DNA of 64,000 bases from Alcaligenes sp. SDU_A2 (GCF_038237375.1 NZ_CP151273.1:2480001-2544000); one strand, 5' to 3'; positions 53,427 to 62,553 are shown, counted from the first letter of the stretch. The notes: generated from the sequence alone by a model not told the origin. Numbers and translations are program-made.

Positions 53427-56400
53427 CTTGTACCTCCAATTTTTTCAGTAGCGAAAAAATCCCAAGCAATTCGGTAATCCTCTTCGCGGTCAGCGCGGGC
53501 AAACGGGGCCACATAGCGGCGTTCAACGGTGCGAGGGCCACCCGGCAAGGTGTCATCCTGCACTTGTTGGGTAACCACGGTGCCATCGGGCACAAGACAT
53601 TCATCGTTCTTGTACAGGTCTTCCCAACCAAAATTACCTTCGCGGGTTTTGCCGTCAGGTTCTTGTATCTTTACCTTGGGTGTCGTTCGACCGCCTTTAC
53701 GCGGAAGGCCCACACCAACCAGGCCTTTACTGTTGGTGAAGACGATACGACCGTTGATGTCGTACCAGGTATCACGCTCGTAGCCCTGCATCACAGGGAA
53801 TTGCACGCGGTAGATAAGAAGCAGTTCCTCGAGCGTCATCCCCAGCGCTTGCGCTACCAACACATCAATTTCTACCAAGGCCATGCGACGTGCGTAGTCG
53901 CTACGCAGTGCACAGTCGCGAGTCCAGGTACTGGTCAGGTTTTGCCAGAAATCTTGAGGTAAGCGGGGGTTGTTGGGTTGAGTCCAACTTTGGTCGGAAA
54001 ACTCTAGGCTGAACACTTCTTCCCAAAGCGAAGAGTAATGCCTGGTAAGGCAATGCAGACTTAGATACCTTGCCTCGACGGCGGGTGATTCATCTAACCA
54101 AGGTAACAGGGTCCAAGTGCCATGAAGATTGCTTCGACCCATGGATTTTATATACCAATCACCTATAAGTGCGCTTGTAATACATCCTGCATAAATCAGG
54201 TTGGCAGTGGACTTAAAGGCCGATGATTGCACACCATTGATATGCCCCACACCCCAGGGAATCACCGCAGCGGTAAGCGTTCGCTCAGAGGACGAGCCAA
54301 TCATGGCTCGAAATGCCAGCCGAAAATAATCCGTTACTGGCTTTGCTGCCACTTCCCCATCTTCGACCCAACTGACCCGTGGCGTTCGGCGCAGATATTC
54401 GGCACGGTCGGTCATGGGAAGATAATTAGTACGAGGCAGGTAGTCGTCAGGCAGGCTCTCAAGGTCAATGACGTCGTAATGGCCTTTCTCGGTACATACC
54501 TTGCGTGGCGTCTTATTGAGTGGATTAGCAACGAAAAAATGTGGCCCTGACAAAACCCACTCGTCTGGCGTAGCAGGAAAGCCGACGTTGCTTGGCGAAC
54601 GTCGGGTAATGGTGCCGTCCTTCTGTTGCATGGTTTCATGCCACATTTCCGTCGAAAAATAATCATCCCCCAAGTCCGCCAGCCGTCTTAGGTAAGCTGC
54701 AAGCTTGGCCAGCACATCTCTCAACGCGCCTGCATGTAATGCAGGCAATCGGGCACGGCGGGGTGGCGTGCCGGGTTCGTCGTAGAGTTTGGCGAAGGTT
54801 ATAAGTGCAGCATCATCAACTCGTACGATTCTGTCTCTATGCCCGGTTGTATTCCATTTTCCCGCGTCATTCTTGATTCCCCCTGGTAGCCCTGACCCAT
54901 CATGTTGATATGACGTATCAACGGTGTTGGCGATAAAAAGATTCGCAATGTTGTCGAACTGAGTTGATGGCCGTATGGCTCCGTACACATTGATGCTGTA
55001 TTTAACCCGGTGACCAATTGGAAAAAGCATCTCCTGGTTCTGGAATTGAAAGTGTCTGCGCAAGCGCCCATACATTGCCTCACGTAAAGCCCCCCCTTTA
55101 GGGTCGTCGTAGGGGCCTTCAGGGTGTAATAACCCGGTCACCCCTAGCGCACTGCTCAACCCCCAGGCCAAAGGCATAAAGCACTTGTAAAGATTGGTTT
55201 GTACCCCCTTGAGTAACGGGTAGTTCTGCACCGCGTTCAGAAAGCTCTGCGTCCCTTCCGCTTCCTGCAACTCATCCGTCCAGGCTTGTTGCAAGCCTGA
55301 GAACTCGGCAAAGGCATTAGCCCGTAGTTTGGCTAGGTCACTTGCACTGATTTTCCGCACGGCGAATACCGGGTTGTACTCACCCAGGATGCCAGACTCG
55401 TTCCACTCAACCTTTAGCCACGGGGGGTTACCCAGAATCAAGTCAAAGCCACCACGCTGCAAAAGCACATCAGCAAAACACAGTTCCCAATGCATAAACC
55501 GGCGTGCTTCGGCAACGGACTCCACCAACTCGATGCGCGGAAAACTCTGGCGTAATCGGCTGATACGTAATTGCCCAAGGGTGTCATGCAAGCGAGCACG
55601 CTCGTGCCCCTGCGCACGCAAAGTAGGCTGAACCTCGAAACCCAACAGTCCAGGTTGGGCAGGCTCAAATCCAGTACGCCCGGAATTATCTGCGGCGCTA
55701 TCGGGCGACTCCCCGCCTAGGTCTAGCCCGACCTGGCGCGTCATGTCGACCACATTGCCTTCAAGAATGGCACCAACTTCCATCCACCAGGCTTCTCGGC
55801 TGGGTAGTTGCGCACTGGCGGCAATGGGCCAGAACCACAGGGCGCACCAATAGTCCATCACTAGCTTAAGCCGTCTGAATGGGGTAGCGAGGTCGCCATC
55901 TTCATTCAGTAAGCCTTCGCTTCGTATGGCCTCCTTCTGGCTGCGGCTGATGCGAGCCTCAAGGCTGTCGTCGTCTACATCTTGTGACGGCCATACGGTC
56001 AGGGTGTCCTCGGTACGTTTTCTGTCGCGTGCGAGCGCTTGAATGTGCTCTTGCCACAATTCTTGAACCCGGTTACTCAACTGCTGCAGGCGGGCAATCT
56101 CGTAATCAGACAAAGGTGCGGTAAACGCCCTGCGCCAGGCTCTAAGCCGTTCAAAGTCCTCTGGATACAAGGCTTTGGCGGTTCTATCCGTATAGTTCGC
56201 CATTCCCGGGTCTGGCAGCAAGAAGTGCCAAATTTCATCGGACGCTCTTGGCTGGTCGTAAGTCACGCGCCGAGGCGGTTCTTCATGCCAAGCCGGTTTG
56301 GCCCCCCGTAGCAGGCTGCCGGGGCGATACACCTGATGGCGCGCACCTATCAGGCTGTTGCCAGCAAACAGTTGGTAGCCGAACCATGGCACGCGTGCGG

Positions 56401-58513
56401 GCTGCGGCAGGCCCTGGGTGTCTGTTTCACCGTAAATGGCGTTCAGCCATAGCGAAACCTCCGCCAGTTCCACTGCCACCGGGTTCAGGTCAACGCCATA
56501 CACATTGCGGTCGGCAAGGTACATGCGAACTTTCTGCAGTTCGCGGGGGTACTCGTCGTGCGGAATGCGGCGCCCCAGTTCCGCCTGCTTGCGCTCCAGA
56601 TACGCTTCGGACAGCTGGTTGACGGCTTCGTTCAAGAACGCGGCACTACCCATGGCGGGCTCACATACGGTCAGCGTAAGAATATCGTCCGCTTCCGTCA
56701 TTCGCCCGCCCTCCAGTAGCTCTTTCACGGCGTACTTGACCAGGCATTGGGTTAGAACCTGCGGGGTGTAATAGCTGGCACTTTTCTGGCGGTCGCGCCC
56801 GGCCAGGCGATAAATGAAGCGGCCACGCTCGTGCTTGCGCAATACCAGATGCCCGGCGTCGTTGCGGTCATAAACGCGCTCGTTCTCAGCATACTCATGC
56901 AGGCGGCTCGCGGGCACGAACCAGGCGTTATCCAACAGGTCTGTGGCCGCGGCTGACGCGCTGGTTGCCGAGTCATCGTCGCCATTCGGTGACGCATCGT
57001 CCTCATCGTCATCGTCATCCTGGGTTGCTGCGGCCTTCTGTTTCTTTGGCGCCGGCTGTACCTCGTAAAGGTCTTCAGACGCAAAGAAACCGCGGTAGCT
57101 GAGCAGGGCTTCATAGACAGCCCCAAGCTGGTTGATGGACAGCAACTGGTAGCTGACGCGCCCCTTTCGTTGGCCTCGCCCCTGGCTGCGGGTTAGCGAC
57201 ATCAACCGAATAATGCGTTGCCAGATGTGATTCGGAAAACGAACCTTAGCCAGCAAGGGCATAGAGTTGTCATCGAACAGGCGGCTATCCAGTGGGGCCA
57301 TAGCAAACACGTCTTTGGCACCCGCCACGCTGCTCGCTCCCAGTTCTTGCTGGGACGGTTCCTTCAGGCCACATCCTTGGGCAACGAGTGAGAACAAGCG
57401 CCGCAAAGTAGTGTCGAAGTACAGGCCATCGCGCGCACTGGGTGTGCTCAAGGGCTGCATTTCAAGGTCACGCAGGCTTTCTAGGCTGTAACCTTTTTGA
57501 TAGACCTCACTTTTTGCGATGGGTACGTAAGACAGCTCTGGTCGCGCTTCGATGTAAAACATAAATAACAGCCGATACACCATACGCAGACATTCCAGGC
57601 TCAGGTCGCTTGCGTCCAGCTGGTCCTTCCCGCTGAAGAACCCTTTTTTAGCCTCTGAAGCCTGCTGGCGTAATTGCCGTGCGGCCTCGTTACCGAGCAG
57701 TTCAATGGCCTCGCGCAAGGCATACTTCAGGTCTTCACTGACACCAAAGGCGTGTTTGTGTGCATTTTCATCCAGTGACTGCAGCAGGCTGGTGCCTTCA
57801 TCAGGTGCCAAGCTGTCTTTGTGCAGCAGCACGGCACAAGCTTTGAGCGTGTCGGCGTCTTTGCGGTCAAGGATTTCCGCCCAATCGAAACGCAGAGCCC
57901 TATTGTTGGGCCACTTGTAGCGGTCAATCAGCAGCCACTCACTTAAGCCTACTAACAGAACATACCTAGGAGGTGTGTCTGCGGCGAATACGGCTTCAGA
58001 AAGCATATCCGCCCAGGTTTCGCCTTTCAGGGCATTGGGGACGGGTTCATCGCCATACAGTAGGCCGGTCAGGGTATGGTCGAGAAGGTCCTCCTGGCCT
58101 TGACCTGGACGGTAGGCTGGAATAACAGCCAAGCCGGGCAGTTGGAGTATCCAGACCGGAATGGGTAAGCCGGCAACCAGCTCGTGAAGCTCAGGGGATG
58201 TCTTGGGCTTTGCATAGCCCAGTGCCTGCAGCAAGCCCGTTTGCATTTCGGTGAACAACAGCCAGCGCTGTTTGTCATCACCGGCACGCTGAATCTGGCT
58301 ATGCAGGCTAAACCACTTTTGCCACCAGGCCTGCAGTCGCTTGTACGGAGAACGGTGTGCCTCGTCACCGGCATGTTCTGTTTCCTCTGCTTCCCAGGTA
58401 TCGAGTCTGGCTTTAATGTCGCCTTTGAAGACCTCAGCCAGATAGTGATGGCTGTAGAACTCGTTTTCGTTGGAAATGCCTGCGAAGGTTTGAACGGCGT
58501 CAAGAACTGGCAT
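53423..58513 (-). CDS. Eco57I/PglX-type adenine DNA methyltransferase, 1,696 aa (DISARM DrmMI-like)
   Basis: This is a very large N6-adenine methyltransferase. The SAM-binding motif I is TVCEPAMGSAAFLNEAVNQL (about 614), followed by YGVDLNPVAVELAEVSLWLN, and the catalytic motif IV is LILGNPPWLKVEW (about 1,030). An acidic disordered insert (many Asp/Glu with DDDDDEDD) lies at about residue 500. The N-terminal 450 residues match the helical/TIM-like N-part of Eco57I-class enzymes, without an obvious nuclease motif, and the C-terminal ~500 residues should contain the target recognition domain. It starts 2 bp after the SNF2 helicase gene, with GGGAG upstream. Its role is probably host DNA marking in a DISARM/BREX-like system. 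Confidence 0.88.
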   Translation of the reverse strand: MPVLDAVQTFAGISNENEFYSHHYLAEVFKGDIKARLDTWEAEETEHAGDEAHRSPYKRLQAWWQKWFSLHSQIQRAGDDKQRWLLFTEMQTGLLQALGYAKPKTSPELHELVAGLPIPVWILQLPGLAVIPAYRPGQGQEDLLDHTLTGLLYGDEPVPNALKGETWADMLSEAVFAADTPPRYVLLVGLSEWLLIDRYKWPNNRALRFDWAEILDRKDADTLKACAVLLHKDSLAPDEGTSLLQSLDENAHKHAFGVSEDLKYALREAIELLGNEAARQLRQQASEAKKGFFSGKDQLDASDLSLECLRMVYRLLFMFYIEARPELSYVPIAKSEVYQKGYSLESLRDLEMQPLSTPSARDGLYFDTTLRRLFSLVAQGCGLKEPSQQELGASSVAGAKDVFAMAPLDSRLFDDNSMPLLAKVRFPNHIWQRIIRLMSLTRSQGRGQRKGRVSYQLLSINQLGAVYEALLSYRGFFASEDLYEVQPAPKKQKAAATQDDDDDEDDASPNGDDDSATSASAAATDLLDNAWFVPASRLHEYAENERVYDRNDAGHLVLRKHERGRFIYRLAGRDRQKSASYYTPQVLTQCLVKYAVKELLEGGRMTEADDILTLTVCEPAMGSAAFLNEAVNQLSEAYLERKQAELGRRIPHDEYPRELQKVRMYLADRNVYGVDLNPVAVELAEVSLWLNAIYGETDTQGLPQPARVPWFGYQLFAGNSLIGARHQVYRPGSLLRGAKPAWHEEPPRRVTYDQPRASDEIWHFLLPDPGMANYTDRTAKALYPEDFERLRAWRRAFTAPLSDYEIARLQQLSNRVQELWQEHIQALARDRKRTEDTLTVWPSQDVDDDSLEARISRSQKEAIRSEGLLNEDGDLATPFRRLKLVMDYWCALWFWPIAASAQLPSREAWWMEVGAILEGNVVDMTRQVGLDLGGESPDSAADNSGRTGFEPAQPGLLGFEVQPTLRAQGHERARLHDTLGQLRISRLRQSFPRIELVESVAEARRFMHWELCFADVLLQRGGFDLILGNPPWLKVEWNESGILGEYNPVFAVRKISASDLAKLRANAFAEFSGLQQAWTDELQEAEGTQSFLNAVQNYPLLKGVQTNLYKCFMPLAWGLSSALGVTGLLHPEGPYDDPKGGALREAMYGRLRRHFQFQNQEMLFPIGHRVKYSINVYGAIRPSTQFDNIANLFIANTVDTSYQHDGSGLPGGIKNDAGKWNTTGHRDRIVRVDDAALITFAKLYDEPGTPPRRARLPALHAGALRDVLAKLAAYLRRLADLGDDYFSTEMWHETMQQKDGTITRRSPSNVGFPATPDEWVLSGPHFFVANPLNKTPRKVCTEKGHYDVIDLESLPDDYLPRTNYLPMTDRAEYLRRTPRVSWVEDGEVAAKPVTDYFRLAFRAMIGSSSERTLTAAVIPWGVGHINGVQSSAFKSTANLIYAGCITSALIGDWYIKSMGRSNLHGTWTLLPWLDESPAVEARYLSLHCLTRHYSSLWEEVFSLEFSDQSWTQPNNPRLPQDFWQNLTSTWTRDCALRSDYARRMALVEIDVLVAQALGMTLEELLLIYRVQFPVMQGYERDTWYDINGRIVFTNSKGLVGVGLPRKGGRTTPKVKIQEPDGKTREGNFGWEDLYKNDECLVPDGTVVTQQVQDDTLPGGPRTVERRYVAPFARADREEDYRIAWDFFATEKIGGTR

Positions 58514-58515
58514 GG

Positions 58516-61476
58516 TCAGGCTCCCGCATTATTGGCTTGGGGGTGGCACACAGCAGCCAGCACCTGTATCCAAGGCTGCGGTTCGGTTGACAGGGTATCG
58601 TGTACCCACTGGCGATACTCGTCAAAAACGCGGATGATTTGCTGGCTTCGCTGCTCGAAGCGACCCCGCCTGACCGTTTCAAGTTGCTTGGCCAGATTCA
58701 GCTCAAGCTGATGCATTTGGCGGTTTTGCAGGCGCTGCAATTCGCCCAGTGTGCCTTCTAGCCGCTGTTCGAGAGCAGCGGAGAATGAGGCTTGTTTTTC
58801 CAAAATGTAATCGCGCATGGTGTGTACGGCCTCAGGCAGAGCCTTCTGCATCGAGGCAATTATGGTTTCAAGCGCGTCACTGTGCCCCCGGTTGGGCAGG
58901 CCGCCGGCCTTGATGCCACTGCGTGCGGCAAAGGTGTCGAAGGATTCCAGCGAAAAACTGCCGCTGCCCGTGCGGCAGGCTACCTGCCACTCCACCAACA
59001 AGGGCTGGCCTTTCCGGTTAGGTACAAGACTCATCAGGATGAAGGCTTGCTCGTTTGGCTGCAGTGCCATGCTTTGCAGCACGGGAGCTTTGTGCCGACC
59101 AAAGTAGGTCAGTACCCGTTCGCCCAGCCATTCCATGATTGGGTGCTGCTGCCACAAGTAGTGCAACTGTGGCCATGACTCTTCTTCCGCCCGGGCTTGA
59201 CGCGCAGTCTCAATAGCCTCGGCCATACGTTTGGGGTCGGCACACAAGGCGTAATGGTCGTTGGCGGCCTGTACCTCTGCCGGAAGCTGGCGCAAACGCT
59301 CTTGCAAATCTTGAGGCGCGGTCAGGGCAATCACCTGTTCAGCGTCTTCGGCAGACCACTGACATAGCAACTCATCTTGGTTCAGCAGGGTCAATGCAGT
59401 TTTTGCGTAGTGATAGTCGCTCTTAAACAGCGACGTGGGCTCACTGATAGATGCCAGGCTATTAGAAACGGACGTTTCACCAGAGGACGAGGCGTTGGTG
59501 TGCGCCGTGTGGCCGGTTTCGCCGCCAAACAATTCCATCAGCCAATCTGCTTCATTGCTCTGCTCATCGTTGGCAGTGGCGTCCATTTCGGCCTCAACCT
59601 GCTCGGGGGTCAGGCCACTGACCATGAAGTCGCTAACCTTTTCCTCTTCTTTGTCGGGGTCGAACACGTTCAGGAAAGCCGAGGGGTCGCCCAGATTCAG
59701 CAGGGCTTGCTCGTCTTTCTTTTCCAAAATTTCAAGAATACGTAGGTCGCCCCGGATTTTTTCATTCACGGTGTCCGTAAACAGATAGATGATTTGCGGC
59801 TGATGTTCCTGGCCGTAGCGGTCAACCCGGCCGTTACGTTGCTGAAAAACCATCAATGACCACGGCAAGTCAAAGTGCACCAACCGGTGACAGAAGTAGT
59901 GCAGGTTCAAGCCCTCGCTGGCAACGTCAGAGCAGAGCAGTACGCGAATGGGGTCATTCAAGCGCCCAAACCTCTCGACAAGCTCTTGTTGCTCTGTGTC
60001 GGCCATTTGCCCATGCAACACTTCAATCTGATTTGCCTTCAGCTTCATATCGGCTGCAAGGTGCTCGCGCAGCCAATGCAGGGTTTCGATACGCTCGGAA
60101 AAAATGACAAGGCGGTCTTTAGGCTCTGCTGGGGTCCAGCCAGACTCGGGCGAACGCAGGTGGACAAGCAAACGCTGGTACTTGCTGAAGCTTGCCGCAT
60201 CTGGTTCATCTGCTAGCACCAGCAAGGCCTCACGCAGCTTGTGAAGGCTGGTGACCTCGGCACGCTCAGCATCGGTGGCATCGGATTTACCCTCAAGCAA
60301 AGCGATACGCTTCTTGGTAGATTCCAAAGCTGCAGCCGGGCTTGAAAACAAGGTTTTTTGCAGCCCGACGCGTTGCAGCTCGGTTTGTTGACCAGCTTTG
60401 TATTGACCGCGCTGGGTAAAAGGAACCTCAAGCAAGGCTCGATACGCGGCCTCTTCTGCCGGACTTGCTTGGGCATGCAGACGTGTGGTGATACGTTCTT
60501 TGAACTCGGTGCTGACCTGGTCGCGGATATCTTTCTTAAAACGTCGGATGACCAAGCCCTTGCTGCGAAAATCCTCGGGCGTGTAGTCGTCCGGGTCGGA
60601 AATGGCCGTCGGGTCCAGCAGGCTCATCAACGATGCAAAACTGCGGGCCGAGCCGTCGTGCGGTGTTGCCGACAGCAACATCAGAGTGTCAGAGCGGGTT
60701 GCCAGCAAACGGGCTAATCGGGCACGGCGCGATAAGCCCGTTTCACTGGCGCGTGCAGCTACGTTGTGGCATTCATCAATAACAATGATGTCCCACCAGG
60801 CGTTTTCCAGGTAGTTCCGGTACTCAAGGTTGCTCTTGAGCGTGTCGATGGAAATGATGCTTCGGTCAAAGTAATTGAACGGGTTGTGGTTGGCCGGGAT
60901 GCGGTTGCGCACGCGGGCCAGGCCAATCGAGTCCAGGCGCACCAGCGGTATTGAAAACCGGCTCCACCACTCTTTCTGGAACTGGGTGAGCATGGCCTTG
61001 GTAGTCACAACCAGAATCCGCTTACCACGACCGCGCTGCATCAATTCAGTGGTGAGGATGCCGGCTTCGAGTGTTTTGCCCAGGCCCACCGCATCTGCAA
61101 TGAGGATGCGCGAGCGGGTTTGACGCAGCGCCTGTAACGCAGGGTCAAGCTGGTAAGGCATCAGGTTCATCACACCACGGTGGCCAAGATGAATGGCTTC
61201 ATCGCTAGGCACACTGCGCCGACGCAGGCTTTCAAGGTACAAGACAGAGGCGTTGTACGTTGGGCTGTTGTCTGGCACTAGCTGTGTCGCAGCCGGGTCA
61301 AGAATCTCTATCTGGTCTTCCAGTTCGGTCAGGAACAGCGCGGTGCGGCCGCGCACCAATTCCGAGATGCCATCACAGGTTAGTAATCGTCCGCCATCGG
61401 CAGAAGGGTCAACACGGCGGATGAGCCATTCCTCATCGCGGATAACGGCACGGGCACCAGGGGCAATCAGAAGCAT
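58516..61476 (-). CDS. SNF2-type helicase, DISARM DrmD-like
   Basis: The 986-residue superfamily-2 helicase has Walker A ADAVGLGKTLEAGIL (about 140), DEAH-like box IVIDECHNVAA (about 230), LLSATPHDG, and a helicase C-terminal part with LCSDVASEGLNLHYFCHRLVHFDLPW and QQRNGRVDRYGQ (about 515-555). This pattern is that of RapA/HepA-like SNF2 proteins; DISARM class 1 systems carry a protein of this kind (DrmD) next to a methyltransferase. It is the first gene of the operon and has AAGGA upstream of ATG 61476; two direct repeats lie in the 164 bp gap upstream. Confidence 0.87.
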   Translation of the reverse strand: MLLIAPGARAVIRDEEWLIRRVDPSADGGRLLTCDGISELVRGRTALFLTELEDQIEILDPAATQLVPDNSPTYNASVLYLESLRRRSVPSDEAIHLGHRGVMNLMPYQLDPALQALRQTRSRILIADAVGLGKTLEAGILTTELMQRGRGKRILVVTTKAMLTQFQKEWWSRFSIPLVRLDSIGLARVRNRIPANHNPFNYFDRSIISIDTLKSNLEYRNYLENAWWDIIVIDECHNVAARASETGLSRRARLARLLATRSDTLMLLSATPHDGSARSFASLMSLLDPTAISDPDDYTPEDFRSKGLVIRRFKKDIRDQVSTEFKERITTRLHAQASPAEEAAYRALLEVPFTQRGQYKAGQQTELQRVGLQKTLFSSPAAALESTKKRIALLEGKSDATDAERAEVTSLHKLREALLVLADEPDAASFSKYQRLLVHLRSPESGWTPAEPKDRLVIFSERIETLHWLREHLAADMKLKANQIEVLHGQMADTEQQELVERFGRLNDPIRVLLCSDVASEGLNLHYFCHRLVHFDLPWSLMVFQQRNGRVDRYGQEHQPQIIYLFTDTVNEKIRGDLRILEILEKKDEQALLNLGDPSAFLNVFDPDKEEEKVSDFMVSGLTPEQVEAEMDATANDEQSNEADWLMELFGGETGHTAHTNASSSGETSVSNSLASISEPTSLFKSDYHYAKTALTLLNQDELLCQWSAEDAEQVIALTAPQDLQERLRQLPAEVQAANDHYALCADPKRMAEAIETARQARAEEESWPQLHYLWQQHPIMEWLGERVLTYFGRHKAPVLQSMALQPNEQAFILMSLVPNRKGQPLLVEWQVACRTGSGSFSLESFDTFAARSGIKAGGLPNRGHSDALETIIASMQKALPEAVHTMRDYILEKQASFSAALEQRLEGTLGELQRLQNRQMHQLELNLAKQLETVRRGRFEQRSQQIIRVFDEYRQWVHDTLSTEPQPWIQVLAAVCHPQANNAGA

Positions 61477-61525
61477 GCAGAGCCAAGTCCTTCAATCAAC
61501 ACATCGGTAAACACTTATCAGCAGG

Positions 61526-61557
61526 CAAAAGGTATCACTTTTTACAACAAAAGGTAT
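61526..61557 (-). promoter_or_regulatory. Paired direct repeats upstream of the defence-like operon
   Basis: CAAAAGGTAT (plus-strand reading) occurs at 61,526-61,535 and 61,548-61,557, a spacing of 22 bp or two helical turns, within the 164 bp upstream of the DrmD-like gene. This is a plausible operator for a dimeric regulator of the operon. Confidence 0.5.
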
Positions 61558-61640
61558 ACGCCTGTTTCCCTCCAAAGGGCGTGCCCGCTGGATGGAGAGA
61601 CGAAGGGCTATATGAATGCCATGTTCAGCCCTTGGCCTTG

Positions 61641-61946
61641 CTAGAACCCATGAAATAAAAAGTCGATAGCCGCCACAATGACATCGTGGCGATGCTGAAG
61701 GCTAGCGACCGGACTTTTCAGCTCTTTGGCTGGAACGGCAGCCATGTACTGGGTCACCATCACATGCTCAACACCGTCAATATCGAACAAGGGGTTCAGT
61801 GTGGCAGCAGGTTTTGGCGCATCTGCCAAGGGCAGCAGAGGCACCACGACGCGCGTGTTGAACGGCTGCATGATGTCGGCCTGCACATTAAGTAAGTAGC
61901 CCGGGCCTGACGGGTTGGGGTACAGGTTGTAGCGTTCTGGGCTCAT
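61641..61946 (-). CDS. ccdB: CcdB-family toxin
   Basis: The 101-residue product resembles F-plasmid CcdB, a gyrase poison: LLNVQADIMQPFNTRVVVPLLPL, VMVTQYMAAVPAKELKSPVASLQHRHDVIVAAIDFLFHGF. The C-terminal end is FHGF, so the Trp of F CcdB (WGI) is His here, as in other diverged family members that still act on gyrase; activity is not predictable. ATG 61946 overlaps the ccdA stop by 1 bp (TGATG). Confidence 0.9.
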   Translation of the reverse strand: MSPERYNLYPNPSGPGYLLNVQADIMQPFNTRVVVPLLPLADAPKPAATLNPLFDIDGVEHVMVTQYMAAVPAKELKSPVASLQHRHDVIVAAIDFLFHGF

Positions 61947-62194
61947 CAAAACATCCTGTAGTTCGCCAGTGGCAGGCCATGCTTCTCAACGAAGGCATTG
62001 GAGCTTTCAATGGCCGCGTGGTTTTCGGCCCGCCACTGCTCAGCACGCTTGCGTGCGATAGCCTGCGCAATACCTGCTTCGGCGGCTTGGGAAATATTAA
62101 TGTGCAAGGCTTTGGCCTGAACCAGAATGTCTTCGGCTAACGAGACGTTGGTTGCGCGTTTTGTGGCGCTGCGTGTTTGACTGGTGGCGAGCAT
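61946..62194 (-). CDS. ccdA: CcdA-family antitoxin
   Basis: I start at ATG 62194 (MLATSQTRSATKRATNVSLAEDILVQAKAL), with AGGAGA just upstream; 82 residues. CcdA has an N-terminal ribbon-helix-helix DNA-binding domain (TNVSLAEDILVQAKALHINISQAAEAGI) and a C-terminal toxin-neutralising tail (AEQWRAENHAAIESSNAFVEKHGLPLANYRMF), both visible. It is first of the ccdAB pair and presumably represses it. Confidence 0.9.
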   Translation of the reverse strand: MLATSQTRSATKRATNVSLAEDILVQAKALHINISQAAEAGIAQAIARKRAEQWRAENHAAIESSNAFVEKHGLPLANYRMF

Positions 62195-62360
62195 CGTAAG
62201 TCTCCTGGGGCAATGGCGCAAAATATGCGCATGCTATTCAACATATTATATGTATACCTTACTGTGCATCATAGACTACCTTCCAGCCTCCATAAATCGA
62301 CAACAAGCATACTTTGAGTACCCGCGTTTAGCCGGCAATGGTAGTATCTGAACTGGCGAT
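62195..62360. other. ccdAB promoter region and island right-end gap
   Basis: No gene is seen. The AT-rich stretch at about 62,235-62,260 (ATATTATATGTATACCTTACT) probably contains the ccdAB promoter and operator. Confidence 0.4.
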
Positions 62361-62386
62361 TTTGATAGCGCAAATGATAGCGTTAA
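62361..62386 (+). repeat. 26 bp terminal direct repeat, right copy
   Basis: Exact copy of 37,705-37,730 in the same orientation, 112 bp inside attR. The pair frames the island and contains two TGATAGCG units each. Confidence 0.7.
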
Positions 62387-62390
62387 AGGT

Positions 62391-62440
62391 GTCGCCAAGG
62401 GTCGGGCACTGTCGGACGTTGTCGCTCAATGTCGCTTAAG
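62391..62440 (+). repeat. Five tandem 10-mers headed by GTCG at island right end
   Basis: GTCG occurs at 62,391, 62,401, 62,411, 62,421 and 62,431, at exactly 10 bp intervals, with variable six-base tails. The phasing places all copies on one face of the helix. It lies between the 26 bp repeat and attR; probable recombinase-accessory binding array. Confidence 0.7.
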
Positions 62441-62497
62441 TGCCTGATTTTTAATGTTATAGGCGTTTGCTAGACTAACCAGAAACCGTGCGGAACG

Positions 62498-62545
62498 GGA
62501 CTGTTAATCCGCAGGTCCCAGGTTCGAGCCCTGGTCGGGGAGCCA
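62498..62545 (+). repeat. attR core (48 bp, tRNA-Asn 3' end)
   Basis: Exact 48 bp copy of the tRNA-Asn 3' end (as 37,570-37,617). The 5' half of the tRNA is missing, so it is not a functional tRNA gene; it marks the right boundary of the island. Confidence 0.93.
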
Positions 62546-62553
62546 CTTATACA

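Larger units (their letters stand above)
37618..62545. mobile_element. Integrative genomic island in tRNA-Asn, ~24.9 kb
   Basis: Bounded by 48 bp direct repeats of the tRNA-Asn 3' end, with a tyrosine integrase gene next to the left boundary reading inward, an AlpA-like gene and a ccdAB pair near the right boundary. Flanking chromosomal genes (porin, Na/Pi transporter) are ordinary housekeeping-type genes, whereas the interior is recombination, toxin-antitoxin and defence-like genes. No conjugation or phage structural genes are seen, so movement would need helper functions. Confidence 0.92.

Noticed and set aside
56985-57045. Frameshift or assembly error at the acidic Asp/Glu tract of the methyltransferase
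   Set aside because: The frame stays open and catalytic motifs on both sides are in the same frame; it is a low-complexity linker.
62391-62440. CRISPR array from evenly spaced GTCG repeats
   Set aside because: Repeat unit is 10 bp without spacers; far too short for CRISPR, and no cas gene is in the window.
62488-62545. Third tRNA-Asn gene
   Set aside because: Only the last 48 bp of the tRNA are present; the acceptor 5' strand and D arm are missing, so it is attR, not a gene.
37618-62545. Prophage
   Set aside because: No capsid, terminase, tail, lysis or replication genes are present; only integrase, AlpA-like and recombinase-like genes.
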